DNA of 64,000 bases, from assembly GCA_026126305.1 (NCBI GenBank), contig JAHCJI010000001.1, positions 310,001 to 374,000 on the forward strand. Direction: 5' to 3'. Under the pieces are notes generated by a model that saw nothing but the letters and a program-made list of their open reading frames with translations, was not told the DNA's origin and searched no databases. A program made the position numbers and the translations under genes. Origin of the DNA: Phycisphaeraceae bacterium. GTDB taxonomy: Bacteria > Planctomycetota > Phycisphaerae > Phycisphaerales > UBA1924. How positions within the stretch are numbered: the first letter of the stretch is position 1; every line of letters begins with the position of its first letter. This document shows positions 18,382 through 27,721 of this stretch, piece by piece.

Positions 18382-19448
18382 GTGCCGCGCAGTTGTTTGC
18401 GCAGGGCTCGGAGGTCCTTGGCGAGGGTTCGGAACTGGGCGTAGTTGGCGGCGGCGTCGCGTGCGGGCATCGCGGGGCTTCCCAGCCAGGTCTCGCCCGC
18501 GGGCACGTTGTTGATGACCCCGCTGCGGGCGCCGATGGTGGCACCCGCGCCGATGGTCAGGCCGTCGGCGATGCCCACCGAGCCGGCGATGGTGACCCCG
18601 TCGCCGATGGTGACGCTGCCGGCGATGGAGCAGCAGCCGCAGATGATGACGTTGGCGCCGATGTCGCCGTTGTGGCCGATCTGGCAGAGGTTGTCGATCT
18701 TGGTGCCTCGACCGACGCGGGTGTCGGCGAGCTTGCCTCGATCGATGCAGGTGTTGGCACCGATCTCGGCGTGGTCCTCGATGACCACCGCGCCCAGGTG
18801 GGGGATCTTGACGGGCCCGTTGGGCCCGGGCAGATAGCCGAAACCGTCGGCCCCGACGACCACGCCCGGGTGGAGCGTGCAGTGTCTGCCGATGGTGCAA
18901 TTGTGTTGAACGACGACTCCCGCGTGGAGGACCGAGTGGGCCCCGACGGTGGCATCGGGCCCGATGGTGACGCGTGCGACCAGGATGGCGCCGGGCTGGA
19001 CGATGGCCCCGGGCCCGACGATGCACATGGGCCCGATGGCGGCACCGTCGACGGTGGCGCTGGGGTCGACCTGGGCGGAGGGATCGATGCCGACCTCGGG
19101 CATGGGCGGGGCGGCATGCTGGGCGAAGGCTTCGAGGAGGATGAGCAGGGCGCGATCGGCGTCATCGACGTAGAGAATGGCACGGTCGTCGTTGGGGCCT
19201 TGGTCGAGGCGGACGCCCTTGGTGACCAGGGCGGCCGAGGCGTTGGAGGTGGCCCAGGCGGCGGCGTGGCGCTGGTCGCGGATGAAAGTGAGAGCGCCAG
19301 CGGTGGCCTTGTCGAGGGGGGCGATGTCGGCCAAGGGGATGTCGGCGGGGCCCACGAGGGTGGCGCCCAAGATCTCGGCCAGGGTCCCCGTGGTGGTGGC
19401 CCGGGTTCTGGCGTTGGGCGAGGTATTGGTCGTGGGTTGGGTTCGCAC
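18378..19448 (-). CDS. lpxD: UDP-3-O-(acyl)glucosamine N-acyltransferase
   Basis: Acyl-ACP dependent transferase adding the amide-linked acyl chain in lipid A synthesis. After an N-terminal substrate-binding domain (residues about 20-110), a left-handed parallel beta-helix of hexapeptide repeats covers about 115-310 ([17 protein letters not shown] and many more). [11 protein letters not shown] and the following [20 protein letters not shown] with IDRG contain the catalytic His and the LpxD signature. The C-terminal helix ends [10 protein letters not shown]. It lies 45 bases after the ompH-like gene and overlaps lpxC. Confidence 0.95.
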   Translation of the reverse strand: MRTQPTTNTSPNARTRATTTGTLAEILGATLVGPADIPLADIAPLDKATAGALTFIRDQRHAAAWATSNASAALVTKGVRLDQGPNDDRAILYVDDADRALLILLEAFAQHAAPPMPEVGIDPSAQVDPSATVDGAAIGPMCIVGPGAIVQPGAILVARVTIGPDATVGAHSVLHAGVVVQHNCTIGRHCTLHPGVVVGADGFGYLPGPNGPVKIPHLGAVVIEDHAEIGANTCIDRGKLADTRVGRGTKIDNLCQIGHNGDIGANVIICGCCSIAGSVTIGDGVTIAGSVGIADGLTIGAGATIGARSGVINNVPAGETWLGSPAMPARDAAANYAQFRTLAKDLRALRKQLRGT

Positions 19449-19493
19449 GGGGGCGGGCCTCTCCGGGTCGTGGTCTGGCGAGTGCTTGAACGG

Positions 19494-20162
19494 CTATCGG
19501 CCCGCTGCGTACTGGTTGTTCATATGCTTGGCGACGATGCTGGTGATGTCGGCGGCGTCGCTGGCATACAGGACCCGCCTGGACTGGATCCAATCGAGGA
19601 CAAAGGCGCGGGTCTGTTCGGGGCGGACGTTCAGTTCGCGGGGCACCCGATTCTGTGTTGCGACGTGGATCACCACGTCCCAGCCGTCACGTTTGGCGAC
19701 CTCGTTGATGGCTCCCAGTGCCTTCTCATAGAGGGCGGTGACAAGGACGGCGTCGTCCTGCGATTGCCAACTCATGAGGCGTGTGAACCGCAGTTCCAGG
19801 AAGCCCCGCTTCATCTCGAGATCGCGTTGCATCGTGGCGAAGGCCTGGGTAGAAGGGTCCAAACGCTTCAGGTCGGCGTCGAGGTTGCGGATCTCCTCGG
19901 TCAGGCTGTCGATTTCCTTCTGCCTGTTCTCGAACTCCCGGCGGGCGACATTGGCCCTGGCCTTGTATTCCTCGAGCTCGTCGATCAGGCGTTCGAGGTT
20001 GACCACGGCCACGGCGGTCGGGTTGGCGCGCTGCGTGGCGGTGGCACCGGCGGGTGCCGGACGCAGGATCGCCAGCACGCCCAGCGTCAAGGCCGCCAAC
20101 GCGAACAGGAGAGTTGCGTGGTGGAACCGTGGCAGGCCGATGGTTGGGAAGTGGGTGGTCAT
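19494..20162 (-). CDS. OmpH/Skp family periplasmic chaperone
   Basis: 222 residues from the ATG at 20162, which has AGGAGG eleven bases upstream. An N-terminal membrane segment or signal (LLFALAALTLGVLAIL) precedes VAVVNLERLIDELEEYK, the usual start of the Skp core, then a long coiled coil with paired charges (RREFENRQKEIDSLTEEIRN), and a C-terminal beta part (GWDVVIHVATQNRV). Skp holds unfolded outer-membrane proteins for the BAM complex. The order ompH-lpxD-lpxC resembles the bamA-skp-lpxD order of other bacteria, except that bamA has moved. Confidence 0.88.
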   Translation of the reverse strand: MTTHFPTIGLPRFHHATLLFALAALTLGVLAILRPAPAGATATQRANPTAVAVVNLERLIDELEEYKARANVARREFENRQKEIDSLTEEIRNLDADLKRLDPSTQAFATMQRDLEMKRGFLELRFTRLMSWQSQDDAVLVTALYEKALGAINEVAKRDGWDVVIHVATQNRVPRELNVRPEQTRAFVLDWIQSRRVLYASDAADITSIVAKHMNNQYAAGR

Positions 20163-20434
20163 GCGGATGTGCCTCCTGCTTGGGGATTGGCCTCGACCGA
20201 TCCTCCGGTCGTTTGGGGAGCCACGCGCTGGCTTGAATCGTACGCCCCGAGTCTGGATGCGCCCGGCTCGTGGGCCTGTACAGCGCGACATTTATTGGAC
20301 GTTAGTATATGCCAATCAGGGTGGCGGAGAAGAACCCTGGGAATGGTCGATGTCGTAACACGGGTGGGATGGCCGTGCTATCCTTACAGAACGCTTCCAG
20401 AGAGGCGTCAAACGCGTCGGAAGGGAGGCCCGTG

Positions 20435-22051
20435 ATGGGCATGTCCAACGTACGGGCGATGGTGGTGGCGTCGGGGCTTGCGATCGGGCTGGGCACGTCG
20501 GTGTCGCTTGGGCAGTATGCGCTGGGCGATGGGCGTGCGCTGGACGCCAACACGCAAGTGGGCGGGACGGGCATCAACGAGCCGACGCGGGATTACCTGG
20601 CCGAGTTTCGCTTCCGGAACGCGATCGTGACGGGCAACGCTCCGGGTGGGATGAGTTTTCGCGACGAGGTTGGGTATGGGTTGTCTTCGGAGTTTCGCCA
20701 GCGCGTGGGCTCGGACGACCTGTTCAGTTTCCGCCGCGACTCGTTCATGAGCGGCCTGGCTGGGGCGGGCATCCGCGGGACCGAGGCCTTGCAGTATCAG
20801 TTCGCGCTCACGGTGGGCAGCGCGCCGCCGCGGAACCTGCGGGGCTCGCTGCTGACGTCTCGCACGGGCGGGGTGGCTTCGTCGGTTTCGTCGATGGCGA
20901 TGTTCGATGGCGGCGATTTCGACACGGGGCTGCGCTCCGCAACGCCCGAGGAACTCGGCGAGATCGGCCCGGGGATGGCGCTGTCGCTGCGGTCGACCAG
21001 CGCGTTTACGGCTGGCCGGAGCCTGAACCCCTCGATGCTCCAGATGGCGGCCGACGATCGTGGGGCGACGTTTGGCGTGATCGCCTCGCCCCTTCGCGGG
21101 CTTGCCATGGATGAACTCCTAGGAGATGTCGAGGCACGTCGTGACGAGGCCGCTTCCAGCTTGACGGGGCTGCGTGAGCCGGGCGAGGCTGGCCCGACGG
21201 GTTTGCCAGCGGGTATCGCGCCTTTGCCGAGCGCGGTGGAGACCGAGTTGCACGGTCGGTTATCGGAGGGCCTTGCCTCGCGCACGGGGGGCCTTGAGGG
21301 GGCCGATCCGAGTGGCTCGGATGCGGCTGGGCCCAAGGTGCCATTGCGGGCGCAGCTGGATGAATTGCGTCGTGTGCTGAACGAGGGTATGAGCGTTGCG
21401 GGCGAAGCTGGGCAGGGCGTGGGCCCCGGCGGGGCTGCGCTGCCGATGGAGGGCTGGAAGCCGCTGGTGGAGACGCTCAAGAGCAGCGCGGGGACGATCC
21501 GGGTGCCCAGCGCTCGGATGGATCGTGCGTCGGCGTACGACATGCACCTGTCGAGGGCACGCGAGATGCTGGGGCAGGGCCGGTACTTCGAGGCCGAGCA
21601 ACGGTTCACGATGGCGCTGGCGGCGCGGCCCGGGGACGCGGTGGCGATGATCGGCCGTGTGCATGCGCAGATCGGGGCCGGGTTGGATCTCTCGGCCTCG
21701 TTGAACCTCCGGGCGTTCCTTCTGGAGCACCCCGAGTACGTGGGCGCTCGGTATGAGGCGGACATGTTGCCAGGCCGAGAGCGTCTGGACGTGACGCGTC
21801 GTCGGTTGCTGGAGCAGTTGGGTCAAGAGGATGTTCGCGTGGCGACGCGTGAGAGCGCGCTGCTCCTGGCGTACGTATCGTTCCTGCTGGACGAGCGGGT
21901 CTCGCTGATCGTGGGCCTGGAACGTCTGGACGAGGGCGAGGCGGCCCGGCGTGACGCGTTGGTGCCGTTGTTACGGGCGGTCTGGCTTGATGAGGACTCG
22001 GCGCCGGCTGGCGCGACGCAGGAGGGAGAGGGCGAGCGCGAAGGCCGGTAA
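20435..22051 (+). CDS. exported TPR-like protein, unknown
   Basis: 538 residues. ATG at 20435 has GGGAGG eight bases upstream and begins a signal peptide (MSNVRAMVVASGLAIGLG region, cleavage near SLGQ). The middle is Ser/Gly/Ala-rich without recognisable folds. Residues about 370-470 look like two or three TPR units (ARGREMLGQGRYFEAEQRF-type spacing, then MALAARPGDAVAMIGRVHAQ, and NLRAFLLEHPEYVGARYEA). It may help organise envelope or secretion complexes, but nothing in the sequence says which. It lies 26 bases before the SpoIIE phosphatase, so cotranscription is likely. The 272 bases upstream (20163-20434) hold two divergent promoter regions at most. Confidence 0.75.
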   Translation: MGMSNVRAMVVASGLAIGLGTSVSLGQYALGDGRALDANTQVGGTGINEPTRDYLAEFRFRNAIVTGNAPGGMSFRDEVGYGLSSEFRQRVGSDDLFSFRRDSFMSGLAGAGIRGTEALQYQFALTVGSAPPRNLRGSLLTSRTGGVASSVSSMAMFDGGDFDTGLRSATPEELGEIGPGMALSLRSTSAFTAGRSLNPSMLQMAADDRGATFGVIASPLRGLAMDELLGDVEARRDEAASSLTGLREPGEAGPTGLPAGIAPLPSAVETELHGRLSEGLASRTGGLEGADPSGSDAAGPKVPLRAQLDELRRVLNEGMSVAGEAGQGVGPGGAALPMEGWKPLVETLKSSAGTIRVPSARMDRASAYDMHLSRAREMLGQGRYFEAEQRFTMALAARPGDAVAMIGRVHAQIGAGLDLSASLNLRAFLLEHPEYVGARYEADMLPGRERLDVTRRRLLEQLGQEDVRVATRESALLLAYVSFLLDERVSLIVGLERLDEGEAARRDALVPLLRAVWLDEDSAPAGATQEGEGEREGR

Positions 22052-22077
22052 CCCCGTCGTTTCGCGGCCGCCGCGCG

Positions 22078-23811
22078 ATGTCGCAAGGCCGAACAACCCA
22101 ATCCGTTCGGCCCCATGAAGAGCCCGGGCTGTCGATCACCGACTTCCTGAGCGATGGCGGCTTTGTGCATTTGTGCGTGACGTTGTCTGGGCTGCTTGGT
22201 GCCCCGGTGCGTTTGCTGGACGCTGGCGGGCGAGAGATCCTCGCGGGCGATGAGGCGGTCGCGCCGTGGCGATTTGCCGATCCGGGGCCGGACCCTGCGG
22301 TGCTGGCTTCGGAGCGCGCGTTTTCGGTGCCGATGCGTGCGGCTGGTCGCGTGATCGGATGGGTGCACGTTGGCAAGAGCCCGGCGACCGAGGGCCCGCT
22401 GGCTGGCGAGATCGAGCAGGCCATCGCGTTGATGGTGGATATTGCCGACCAGGTGTGCGATCGGGAGTTGGAGCTTCGGGCACGGCTTCGTGAGTTGAGC
22501 GCGACGCAGCGGCTGAGCGCCTTGCTCGCCGCGGCTCGCAGCGAGGACGACGTGCTTGGGATCGCGCTGGACAGCGCGTTGGACCTGCTCGGGCTGAGCG
22601 CGGGCTCGCTGGTGCTGTTCGATGATCGTGAGCCCAGCGCCGGGCTGGCCCCCCAGGAGCGCGACGTGGAGCACCGCGTCAGCCGGAACCTGAGCGAGGA
22701 CTGGCTCTCGAACCCTTTGCCGTTGTCGGTGGACCGCGAGTTTGACCGTCGTGCCCTGGCGGGTGAAGTCGTGGCGGTTTGCGATCTCCAGCGCGACCCA
22801 CGGGTGCAGCTGAAGTCTCGGGCCAAGGCCGAAGGATTGGCGTGCGCATTGCACGCGGGCATGATCTTCGACGGGCGTCCGTTGGGTGTGATCCGGCTGT
22901 ACGGGCGCACGGTGCGGGAGTTTTCGGCCGCCGAGGAGCGTGTGCTGCGGACGATTGCGCACCAGGCTTCGGTTGCGATCGGGCAGGCGCGGCTGCTTCG
23001 TTTGCAGCAGGAAGAGCGTCGGTTGCAGCGTCAGCTGCTGCTGGCCGGCGACGTGCAGCGGCGGATGCTGCCCCGTCGGGCACCGACGAGCGATCGGCTC
23101 GATCTCGGCGCGAGTTGGGAGCCAAGCCTGGAGTTGAGCGGGGATTTTTTTGATTTCATCGAGTTGGACCGTGCGACTCGTGCGGAGGGGGCGCGTCGCA
23201 TCGGGATCGTGGTGGGCGACGTGGTGGGCAAGGGCGTGGCGGCGGCGTTGCTGATGAGCCATGTCCGCGCGAGCCTGCTGGCGCACGTCTCGCGAGACGC
23301 CTCTCCCGGCGCGGTCCTGGCGGCGGTGAACGACGACCTGTGCCGCGATTCGCTGCCCAACGAGTTCGTGACGCTTTGGTACGGCGTGGTGGACCCGCTG
23401 AGTCTCGAGATGGTCCATGCGAGCGCGGGGCACGAGCCGCCGTTGTTGATGCGCTCGCAGGGGGAGGCGGATGTTGGGCAGTTGGGATCGGGTGTGGTGG
23501 AACTGCGCAGCGGCGGTGGGATGCTCGCGGGCGTGCTGCCCGGACAGTCCTTCGTGGAGGACCGCGTGCCTTTGCGGGCCAGCGACACCGTGGCGGTGTA
23601 TACCGACGGCATGACCGATGCGCGAGACTTCGACGGGCAACGGTACGGTCGCAAGCGGCTTGCTGCTTCGATCGAGGCAACGCTGCGAGCAACGCCGGAC
23701 ATCTCGGCGGGGGCGCTGGTGCGCGAGGCGGTCTGGGGCGTGCGGCGTTTCGCGGGGCTGGCGCAGATGCCCGACGACCAGACCATCGTCGTGCTGCGGG
23801 TGAAGCCTTGA
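22078..23811 (+). CDS. GAF-domain PP2C-type (SpoIIE/RsbU-like) phosphatase
   Basis: 577 residues. Residues about 25-130 (FVHLCVTLSGLLGAPVRLLD) form a small sensory domain resembling PocR. A GAF domain follows, around 140-290, with a central ALHAGMIFDGRPLGVIRLYGR and ending at IAHQASVAIGQA. The C-terminal half, from AGDVQRRMLPRRAP, is the SpoIIE domain: SGDFFDFIEL, GIVVGDVVGKGVAAALLMS, HASAGHEPPLLM, VYTDGMTDARD and PDDQTIVVL carry the metal-binding Asp residues. Such proteins dephosphorylate anti-anti-sigma factors in partner-switching pathways; the partner is not in the window. The stop overlaps the next gene (TTGA). Confidence 0.9.
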   Translation: MSQGRTTQSVRPHEEPGLSITDFLSDGGFVHLCVTLSGLLGAPVRLLDAGGREILAGDEAVAPWRFADPGPDPAVLASERAFSVPMRAAGRVIGWVHVGKSPATEGPLAGEIEQAIALMVDIADQVCDRELELRARLRELSATQRLSALLAAARSEDDVLGIALDSALDLLGLSAGSLVLFDDREPSAGLAPQERDVEHRVSRNLSEDWLSNPLPLSVDREFDRRALAGEVVAVCDLQRDPRVQLKSRAKAEGLACALHAGMIFDGRPLGVIRLYGRTVREFSAAEERVLRTIAHQASVAIGQARLLRLQQEERRLQRQLLLAGDVQRRMLPRRAPTSDRLDLGASWEPSLELSGDFFDFIELDRATRAEGARRIGIVVGDVVGKGVAAALLMSHVRASLLAHVSRDASPGAVLAAVNDDLCRDSLPNEFVTLWYGVVDPLSLEMVHASAGHEPPLLMRSQGEADVGQLGSGVVELRSGGGMLAGVLPGQSFVEDRVPLRASDTVAVYTDGMTDARDFDGQRYGRKRLAASIEATLRATPDISAGALVREAVWGVRRFAGLAQMPDDQTIVVLRVKP

Positions 23812-24698
23812 TCCGGGCGTGCCTGGGTTTGGTGCTCCTGGCGGTCGTGGCGCTGTGTGGTGGGTGCACCATCACGGGCCTTGAAGAAACCGCCCAGCGC
23901 GTGAACTGGCCCGTGGACGCGACAACGGCCTTCGGCTGCACGCCGGTGGGTGTTGATTTCTTCGGGGCCAACGTGCGGGGGTCGGGCTCGGGTGTGTTTG
24001 TGTCTGCACAATGGTTGCTGACCGCCTCGCACGCGGTGCCCGAGGGCACCAACTTCGCGTGGGTGTGGATGGGCCCCGGGCCGCACTCGGGCGTGCTGGT
24101 GCGCGTGGAACTTGTGCTGCGTGGCGGGGGAGAGCCGGTCGAGGCCGGGGATTGGGCGTTGGTGCGTTTTTCCGAATCGGTTCGCCGGCTGGGGGCCATG
24201 CCCGGGCAACTGGGCGGGAAGATCGGCGAAGATTCCGGGGTGCTAGTGGTGGGCTTTCCGACCAGTGATCGGCCCGACCCTGGGGCGCACTCGGCCCGCG
24301 ATGCGGTGGCGTTGTGGTCGGCACTTCCCCGGGCGGAAGGGCTGGACCGGGGCGAGGGCCCCGTGCGGTACCTGCGGATGGTGCGTGGGTGGAGCCGGCT
24401 GGGCGGGGCCTCGGGCGGTCCGGTGATTGTCGAGGGGCCCGATGGCCAGCCCCGCGTGGCGGGGCTGTTGCTGGGGCGGATCGAGTATCGAGGGTTGTGG
24501 CGTAGGGGCCGGGCCATCGTCGTCCACGACGTGCCGCCGCAAGCATATCTGGCCGCGTCTGGGGCGTTGGACGACCTGCCCTTGGGGCTTGGGGGGCGTG
24601 GCGTGCTGGTGCAGGAGACGGGTTGGCCCGGCGATGGGGCTACGCTGGCGTCCGATGGCGACGGTATACCTCAACGGCAGGCTGCTTCGAGACGATGA
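23808..24698 (+). CDS. trypsin-like serine protease lipoprotein
   Basis: 296 residues from a TTG start that overlaps the phosphatase stop. Residues 1-20 are a lipoprotein signal ending LCGGC (Cys20). The catalytic triad is visible as His75 in LTASHAV, Asp115 in EAGDWALV and Ser202 in GASGGPV, with normal trypsin-fold spacing. The C-terminal 60 residues are basic and overlap the start of the aminotransferase gene by 44 bases; the true 3' part may therefore be a non-essential tail. Coupling to a SpoIIE phosphatase suggests an envelope-stress or signalling link, but this is inference. Confidence 0.8.
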   Translation: MIRACLGLVLLAVVALCGGCTITGLEETAQRVNWPVDATTAFGCTPVGVDFFGANVRGSGSGVFVSAQWLLTASHAVPEGTNFAWVWMGPGPHSGVLVRVELVLRGGGEPVEAGDWALVRFSESVRRLGAMPGQLGGKIGEDSGVLVVGFPTSDRPDPGAHSARDAVALWSALPRAEGLDRGEGPVRYLRMVRGWSRLGGASGGPVIVEGPDGQPRVAGLLLGRIEYRGLWRRGRAIVVHDVPPQAYLAASGALDDLPLGLGGRGVLVQETGWPGDGATLASDGDGIPQRQAASRR

Positions 24699-25584
24699 CC
24701 CCGGCGCGAGCGTCTCGCTGGCCGACGCGGGCTTCATGCACGCGGTGGGCCTCTTCGAGACTCTGACCGCACGGCGGAGCGCTTCGGGCGTGCGCGTCGT
24801 GCGCGTGGACGAGCATGTGCAACGGCTGGTGGCCTCTGCGAAGGAACTGGGGCTTGCCTCGTCGCTGCGGGCCGGGCCCTTGGCCGAGGCGGTGGAGCAT
24901 ACCGCCGCAGCGCATTTTGAGCACGCCGACTACGACGAGGCGCGTCTGCGGCTGACGGTGACCGGCGGCGACCTGAACCTGGTGCGCCGCGAGGCGTTGC
25001 GTGTGGGTGCTGGTGCGCACACGCCGACGGTTGCGATCGTGGCGCAACGGTCGACGGTGTATCCGGCCGAGTTGTTCGAGCGTGGCGGCCTGTTGACCAT
25101 CGCCGATGCCAAGGCCAACCCGCTGGACCCCACGGCCGGGCATAAGACGCTGAACTACTGGTGGCGATTGCGTGAGTTGCAGGCGGCGCTGGGCAAGGGT
25201 GCCAGCGAGGGGCTGGTGTTCACGGTGACCAACCACGTGTGCGGCGGGTGCGTCAGCAACGTGTTCGTGGTGAAGGACGGCGCGGTGCATACGCCCGTGG
25301 CGCGGGGCGAGGAGGCCGCCGTCGCCGGGCAGGGGGCGGCGATGCCCAGCCCGGTGCTGCCGGGCGTGACGCGGGCGGCGGTGGTGACGCTGGCGGCGGA
25401 GATGGGCCTGGACGTGCGCAAGGGCCTGCTGACCATCGGCGACGTGCTGGACGCGGGCGAGGTGTTCTGCACCAACGCGAGTTTTGGCGTGCTGCCGATC
25501 ACGCGGGTGGAGGGACGATCCATCGGCGATGGGACGGTGGGCGAGGTGACGCGGGCGCTGCGCGAGCGGTTGCTGGCGGAGTAG
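24655..25584 (+). CDS. class IV aminotransferase family protein
   Basis: 309 residues, PLP fold type IV. The N-terminal YLNGRLLRDDDPGASVSLAD and GLFETLTA pattern, the PLP lysine K164 in GHKTLNYWW, and the C-terminal FCTNASFGVLPITRVEGR identify the family, which covers branched-chain aminotransferase, D-amino acid transaminase and 4-amino-4-deoxychorismate lyase. The GLFETL motif and the PITRVEGR ending are closest to the PabC/D-amino acid branch, but the substrate cannot be settled by eye. No pabA or pabB is adjacent. ATG at 24655 lies within the end of the protease gene. Confidence 0.85.
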   Translation: MATVYLNGRLLRDDDPGASVSLADAGFMHAVGLFETLTARRSASGVRVVRVDEHVQRLVASAKELGLASSLRAGPLAEAVEHTAAAHFEHADYDEARLRLTVTGGDLNLVRREALRVGAGAHTPTVAIVAQRSTVYPAELFERGGLLTIADAKANPLDPTAGHKTLNYWWRLRELQAALGKGASEGLVFTVTNHVCGGCVSNVFVVKDGAVHTPVARGEEAAVAGQGAAMPSPVLPGVTRAAVVTLAAEMGLDVRKGLLTIGDVLDAGEVFCTNASFGVLPITRVEGRSIGDGTVGEVTRALRERLLAE

Positions 25585-25586
25585 TT

Positions 25587-25892
25587 TCAGTAGGGGTCGT
25601 CGATCGGGCGGTTGCGGACGCGGACGTTCTCGCGGCCGGCGGTGTCCATCGTGTCGGCATCCATGGCGCGGATGGCCTGGCGGATGCGGCGTCGGATGAT
25701 GAGCCAGCCGACCAGGCCCGCCACGATGGCGATAGGCAGGAGGACAATGGCAAAGGCCACGATGAGGGCCAGGACGGCCGCGCCGGTGATCATGAGCAGT
25801 GCCATGATGATGGCGGCCTTGATGCGCTGGCCCAGCGTGGGGGGCGTGGTCTGCCCGGTGCCCAATGTATAGGTATAGACGTAACGGGCCAT
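25587..25892 (-). CDS. small membrane protein, unknown
   Basis: 101 residues. After YVYTYTLGTGQ and a basic stretch, two closely spaced hydrophobic segments at about residues 27-50 and 50-66 (ALLMITGAAVLALIVAFAIV and LPIAIVAGLVGWLII) are followed by a basic RRRIRQAIRA cytoplasmic tail. No family recognised. It runs opposite to the aminotransferase, whose stop lies two bases away, so the two genes converge with no room for a terminator. The 114 bases beyond its start (25893-26006) hold nothing else distinct. Confidence 0.65.
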   Translation of the reverse strand: MARYVYTYTLGTGQTTPPTLGQRIKAAIIMALLMITGAAVLALIVAFAIVLLPIAIVAGLVGWLIIRRRIRQAIRAMDADTMDTAGRENVRVRNRPIDDPY

Positions 25893-26006
25893 CGGGATGA
25901 GGGTAGGGGCACACGAACACGCCCGCCGGGGTCGGCGGGCGGTGGTGGCACGCGGTGGAACGGAGTCCGGCCGCGGGAGATGGGTTTCTTGGACGGGCTC
26001 GACGTA

Positions 26007-26711
26007 TCAGACGCGGCGGCGGCGATTCGAGAAGCACACGCCCGCCAGGCCGACGGTGGCCAGGCCCGCGGCCCCGGGCAGCGGGATGACCACCGACTCG
26101 AAGAGCTGGTCTTGCGCGCCGTCGTTGGTCAGGGCGCGGACGGTGACCATGGGGGCGATGCTCAAGTTGGTGGCCACGCCCAGCAGGGTGTTGAGGTAGC
26201 TGGTGGTGCCGGCGTTGAGGTTGGAGGCGCGGAAGGTGCCCGAGGCCATGCTCAGCGTGCTGCTCTCGGTGGTCATGTCGGCGACGACTTCCCAGATGGC
26301 CAGCTGGAAAGCGGCGGCAAAGTTGTTGTCGATGCCGTACTGCTGCCCGTTGGCGTAGGTGTACAGGCGACCGATGGCGTCGGCCTGATGCTGGGCCATG
26401 CCGTTGTTGCCCGAAGTCACCGGAGCATCGGTGAGCCTGGCCACCTGGTAGGTCTGGCTGTGGCTGGAGACGTACTCGTGGAAATCGACGCAGTACGTTG
26501 CCAACGCGCCCAGATTTGGCGCGGTGGGCCCGCTGCGGCTGAGGATCTCGTGGTTGAGCTGGCCGGCATGGAGGTTGTGCTGGATGCCGTTGATCCGGAC
26601 GGCGACGGCACGGCCCGCGCCTATTCCGGTGAATCGCATGTCGACGCTGTCGGCATGGGCGGCGGCGGCCATCGCGAGCAACGCCAGCACGGCAGTGGTG
26701 GCTAATTTCAT
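26007..26711 (-). CDS. PEP-CTERM-like exported protein (copy 1)
   Basis: 234 residues. Signal peptide MKLATTAVLALLAMAAAAHA, with mature part beginning DSVDMRFTG. The C-terminus VVIPLPGAAGLATVGLAG then Cys/Phe and NRRRRV has the three parts of a PEP-CTERM sorting signal: a Pro-rich start, a hydrophobic helix and an Arg cluster. It is paralogous to the next gene (GAGR, AGQLN, TYCVD, TYANGQQ, NNFAAAFQLAIWEVVAD motifs shared). GGAGAGAGGGA before the ATG is the RBS. Exosortase-type processing and surface display are expected from the family, but no exosortase gene is in the window. Confidence 0.82.
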   Translation of the reverse strand: MKLATTAVLALLAMAAAAHADSVDMRFTGIGAGRAVAVRINGIQHNLHAGQLNHEILSRSGPTAPNLGALATYCVDFHEYVSSHSQTYQVARLTDAPVTSGNNGMAQHQADAIGRLYTYANGQQYGIDNNFAAAFQLAIWEVVADMTTESSTLSMASGTFRASNLNAGTTSYLNTLLGVATNLSIAPMVTVRALTNDGAQDQLFESVVIPLPGAAGLATVGLAGVCFSNRRRRV

Positions 26712-26951
26712 GGTTCCCTCTCTCCTGTTCTCTCGTCTCTACTCGTTTCTGTTTTCCCGCCCTTGTGATGCATGGGGCTGGCAAGGGCGGTGTTGGGGCC
26801 CCCGAAGCGGAGTGTCTCTCCCCCTCAGTCCGCATCGGGCTGCCCCAACACGGGAAAGATACCCGCAGAGGTGGCATTGTCGACGCCTAAAGTGAGTTAT
26901 CACAGCGGTTTATGCGTTTTGTCGGTTACTCGGACGCCGGCCTTGTGCGAT

Positions 26952-26979
26952 AAAAAACCACGCCCATGGGTGGGCGTGG
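26952..26979 (-). terminator. intrinsic terminator of PEP-CTERM copy 2
   Basis: A 9-base perfect stem, CCACGCCCA (26958-26966) with TGGGCGTGG (26971-26979), four-base loop, followed on the minus strand by six T residues (26952-26957). It lies 34 bases past the stop of the gene ending at 27014. The gap 26712-27013 otherwise holds the RBS of copy 1 and no ORF of note. Confidence 0.88.
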
Positions 26980-27013
26980 CTCGTGGCTGCTTGTGCTGTG
27001 AGGCGTGAGGGAA

Positions 27014-27721
27014 TCAGAAGCGGCGGCGGCGGGCCACAAGGCCCACACCGGCCAGGCCGACGGCGGCCAGGCCCGCGGCTCCGGGGAGGGGGATGACCAC
27101 GGCGTAGAGCTGGTCCTGGAAGCCCTCGTTGGTGAGCGCGCCCAAGCCGCGGAACTTGGCGATGCTGGTATCGCCCGCGGCGGCGAGCAGGTCGTTGACG
27201 ATGGACGTGACGTTGGCGGAGACGCTGGAAGTAACCTCGAAGTTGCCGTCGTTGAGGCTCATGGGGTTATCGCCACCGAAGTCGGCGATGACTTCCCAGA
27301 CTGCCAGCTGGAAGGCGGCGGCGTAGTTGTTGTTGCTCGCAAACTGTTGCCCGTTGGCGAAGGTGTACATGCGGGCGATGGCGGCGGCCTTGTCGGCACC
27401 CATGGCCGGGGCGATACCGCCGGCGGTCACGGGAGCGTCGGCCAGGGCGGCGATCTCGTAGGTGTTCAGCCCAGCGCCCACCTGCTCGAGCACGTCGATG
27501 CAGAAGGTGAGCAGCGCGCCATTGAGGTTGCCGCCGATGGGGCCCGAGCCGTTGGCGACGCTGAAGTTCAGTTGGCCGGCGAAGGTCCTCGTGCTGACAC
27601 CGTTGGAGACAATGTCATAGGACCGGCCAGCGCCGGATCCGGTGAACGTCAAATCGACCGAGTCGGCGGCGGCGACTCCGGCCAAGGCCAAAACAGCAGT
27701 GAGTGCATACACAGAACGCAT
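27014..27721 (-). CDS. PEP-CTERM-like exported protein (copy 2)
   Basis: 235 residues from ATG at 27721, preceded by GGGAG. Signal peptide MRSVYALTAVLALAGVAAA, mature part DSVDLTFTG. The tail VVIPLPGAAGLAAVGLAGV then GLVARRRRF is an unusually exact match to the copy 1 tail. The central motifs (TFCIDV, TFANGQQFASNNNYAAAFQLAVWEVIADF) match copy 1, so the two arose by duplication. The body resembles the exported all-beta PEP-CTERM proteins that end in one membrane helix. Each copy has its own RBS, and copy 2 its own terminator, so they can be expressed separately. Confidence 0.84.
   Translation of the reverse strand: MRSVYALTAVLALAGVAAADSVDLTFTGSGAGRSYDIVSNGVSTRTFAGQLNFSVANGSGPIGGNLNGALLTFCIDVLEQVGAGLNTYEIAALADAPVTAGGIAPAMGADKAAAIARMYTFANGQQFASNNNYAAAFQLAVWEVIADFGGDNPMSLNDGNFEVTSSVSANVTSIVNDLLAAAGDTSIAKFRGLGALTNEGFQDQLYAVVIPLPGAAGLAAVGLAGVGLVARRRRF

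Noticed and set aside
18366..20435. 689-codon plus-strand frame over lpxC, lpxD and ompH
   Set aside because: Asp/Gly/Val-rich shadow of three minus-strand genes with clear motifs and RBSs.
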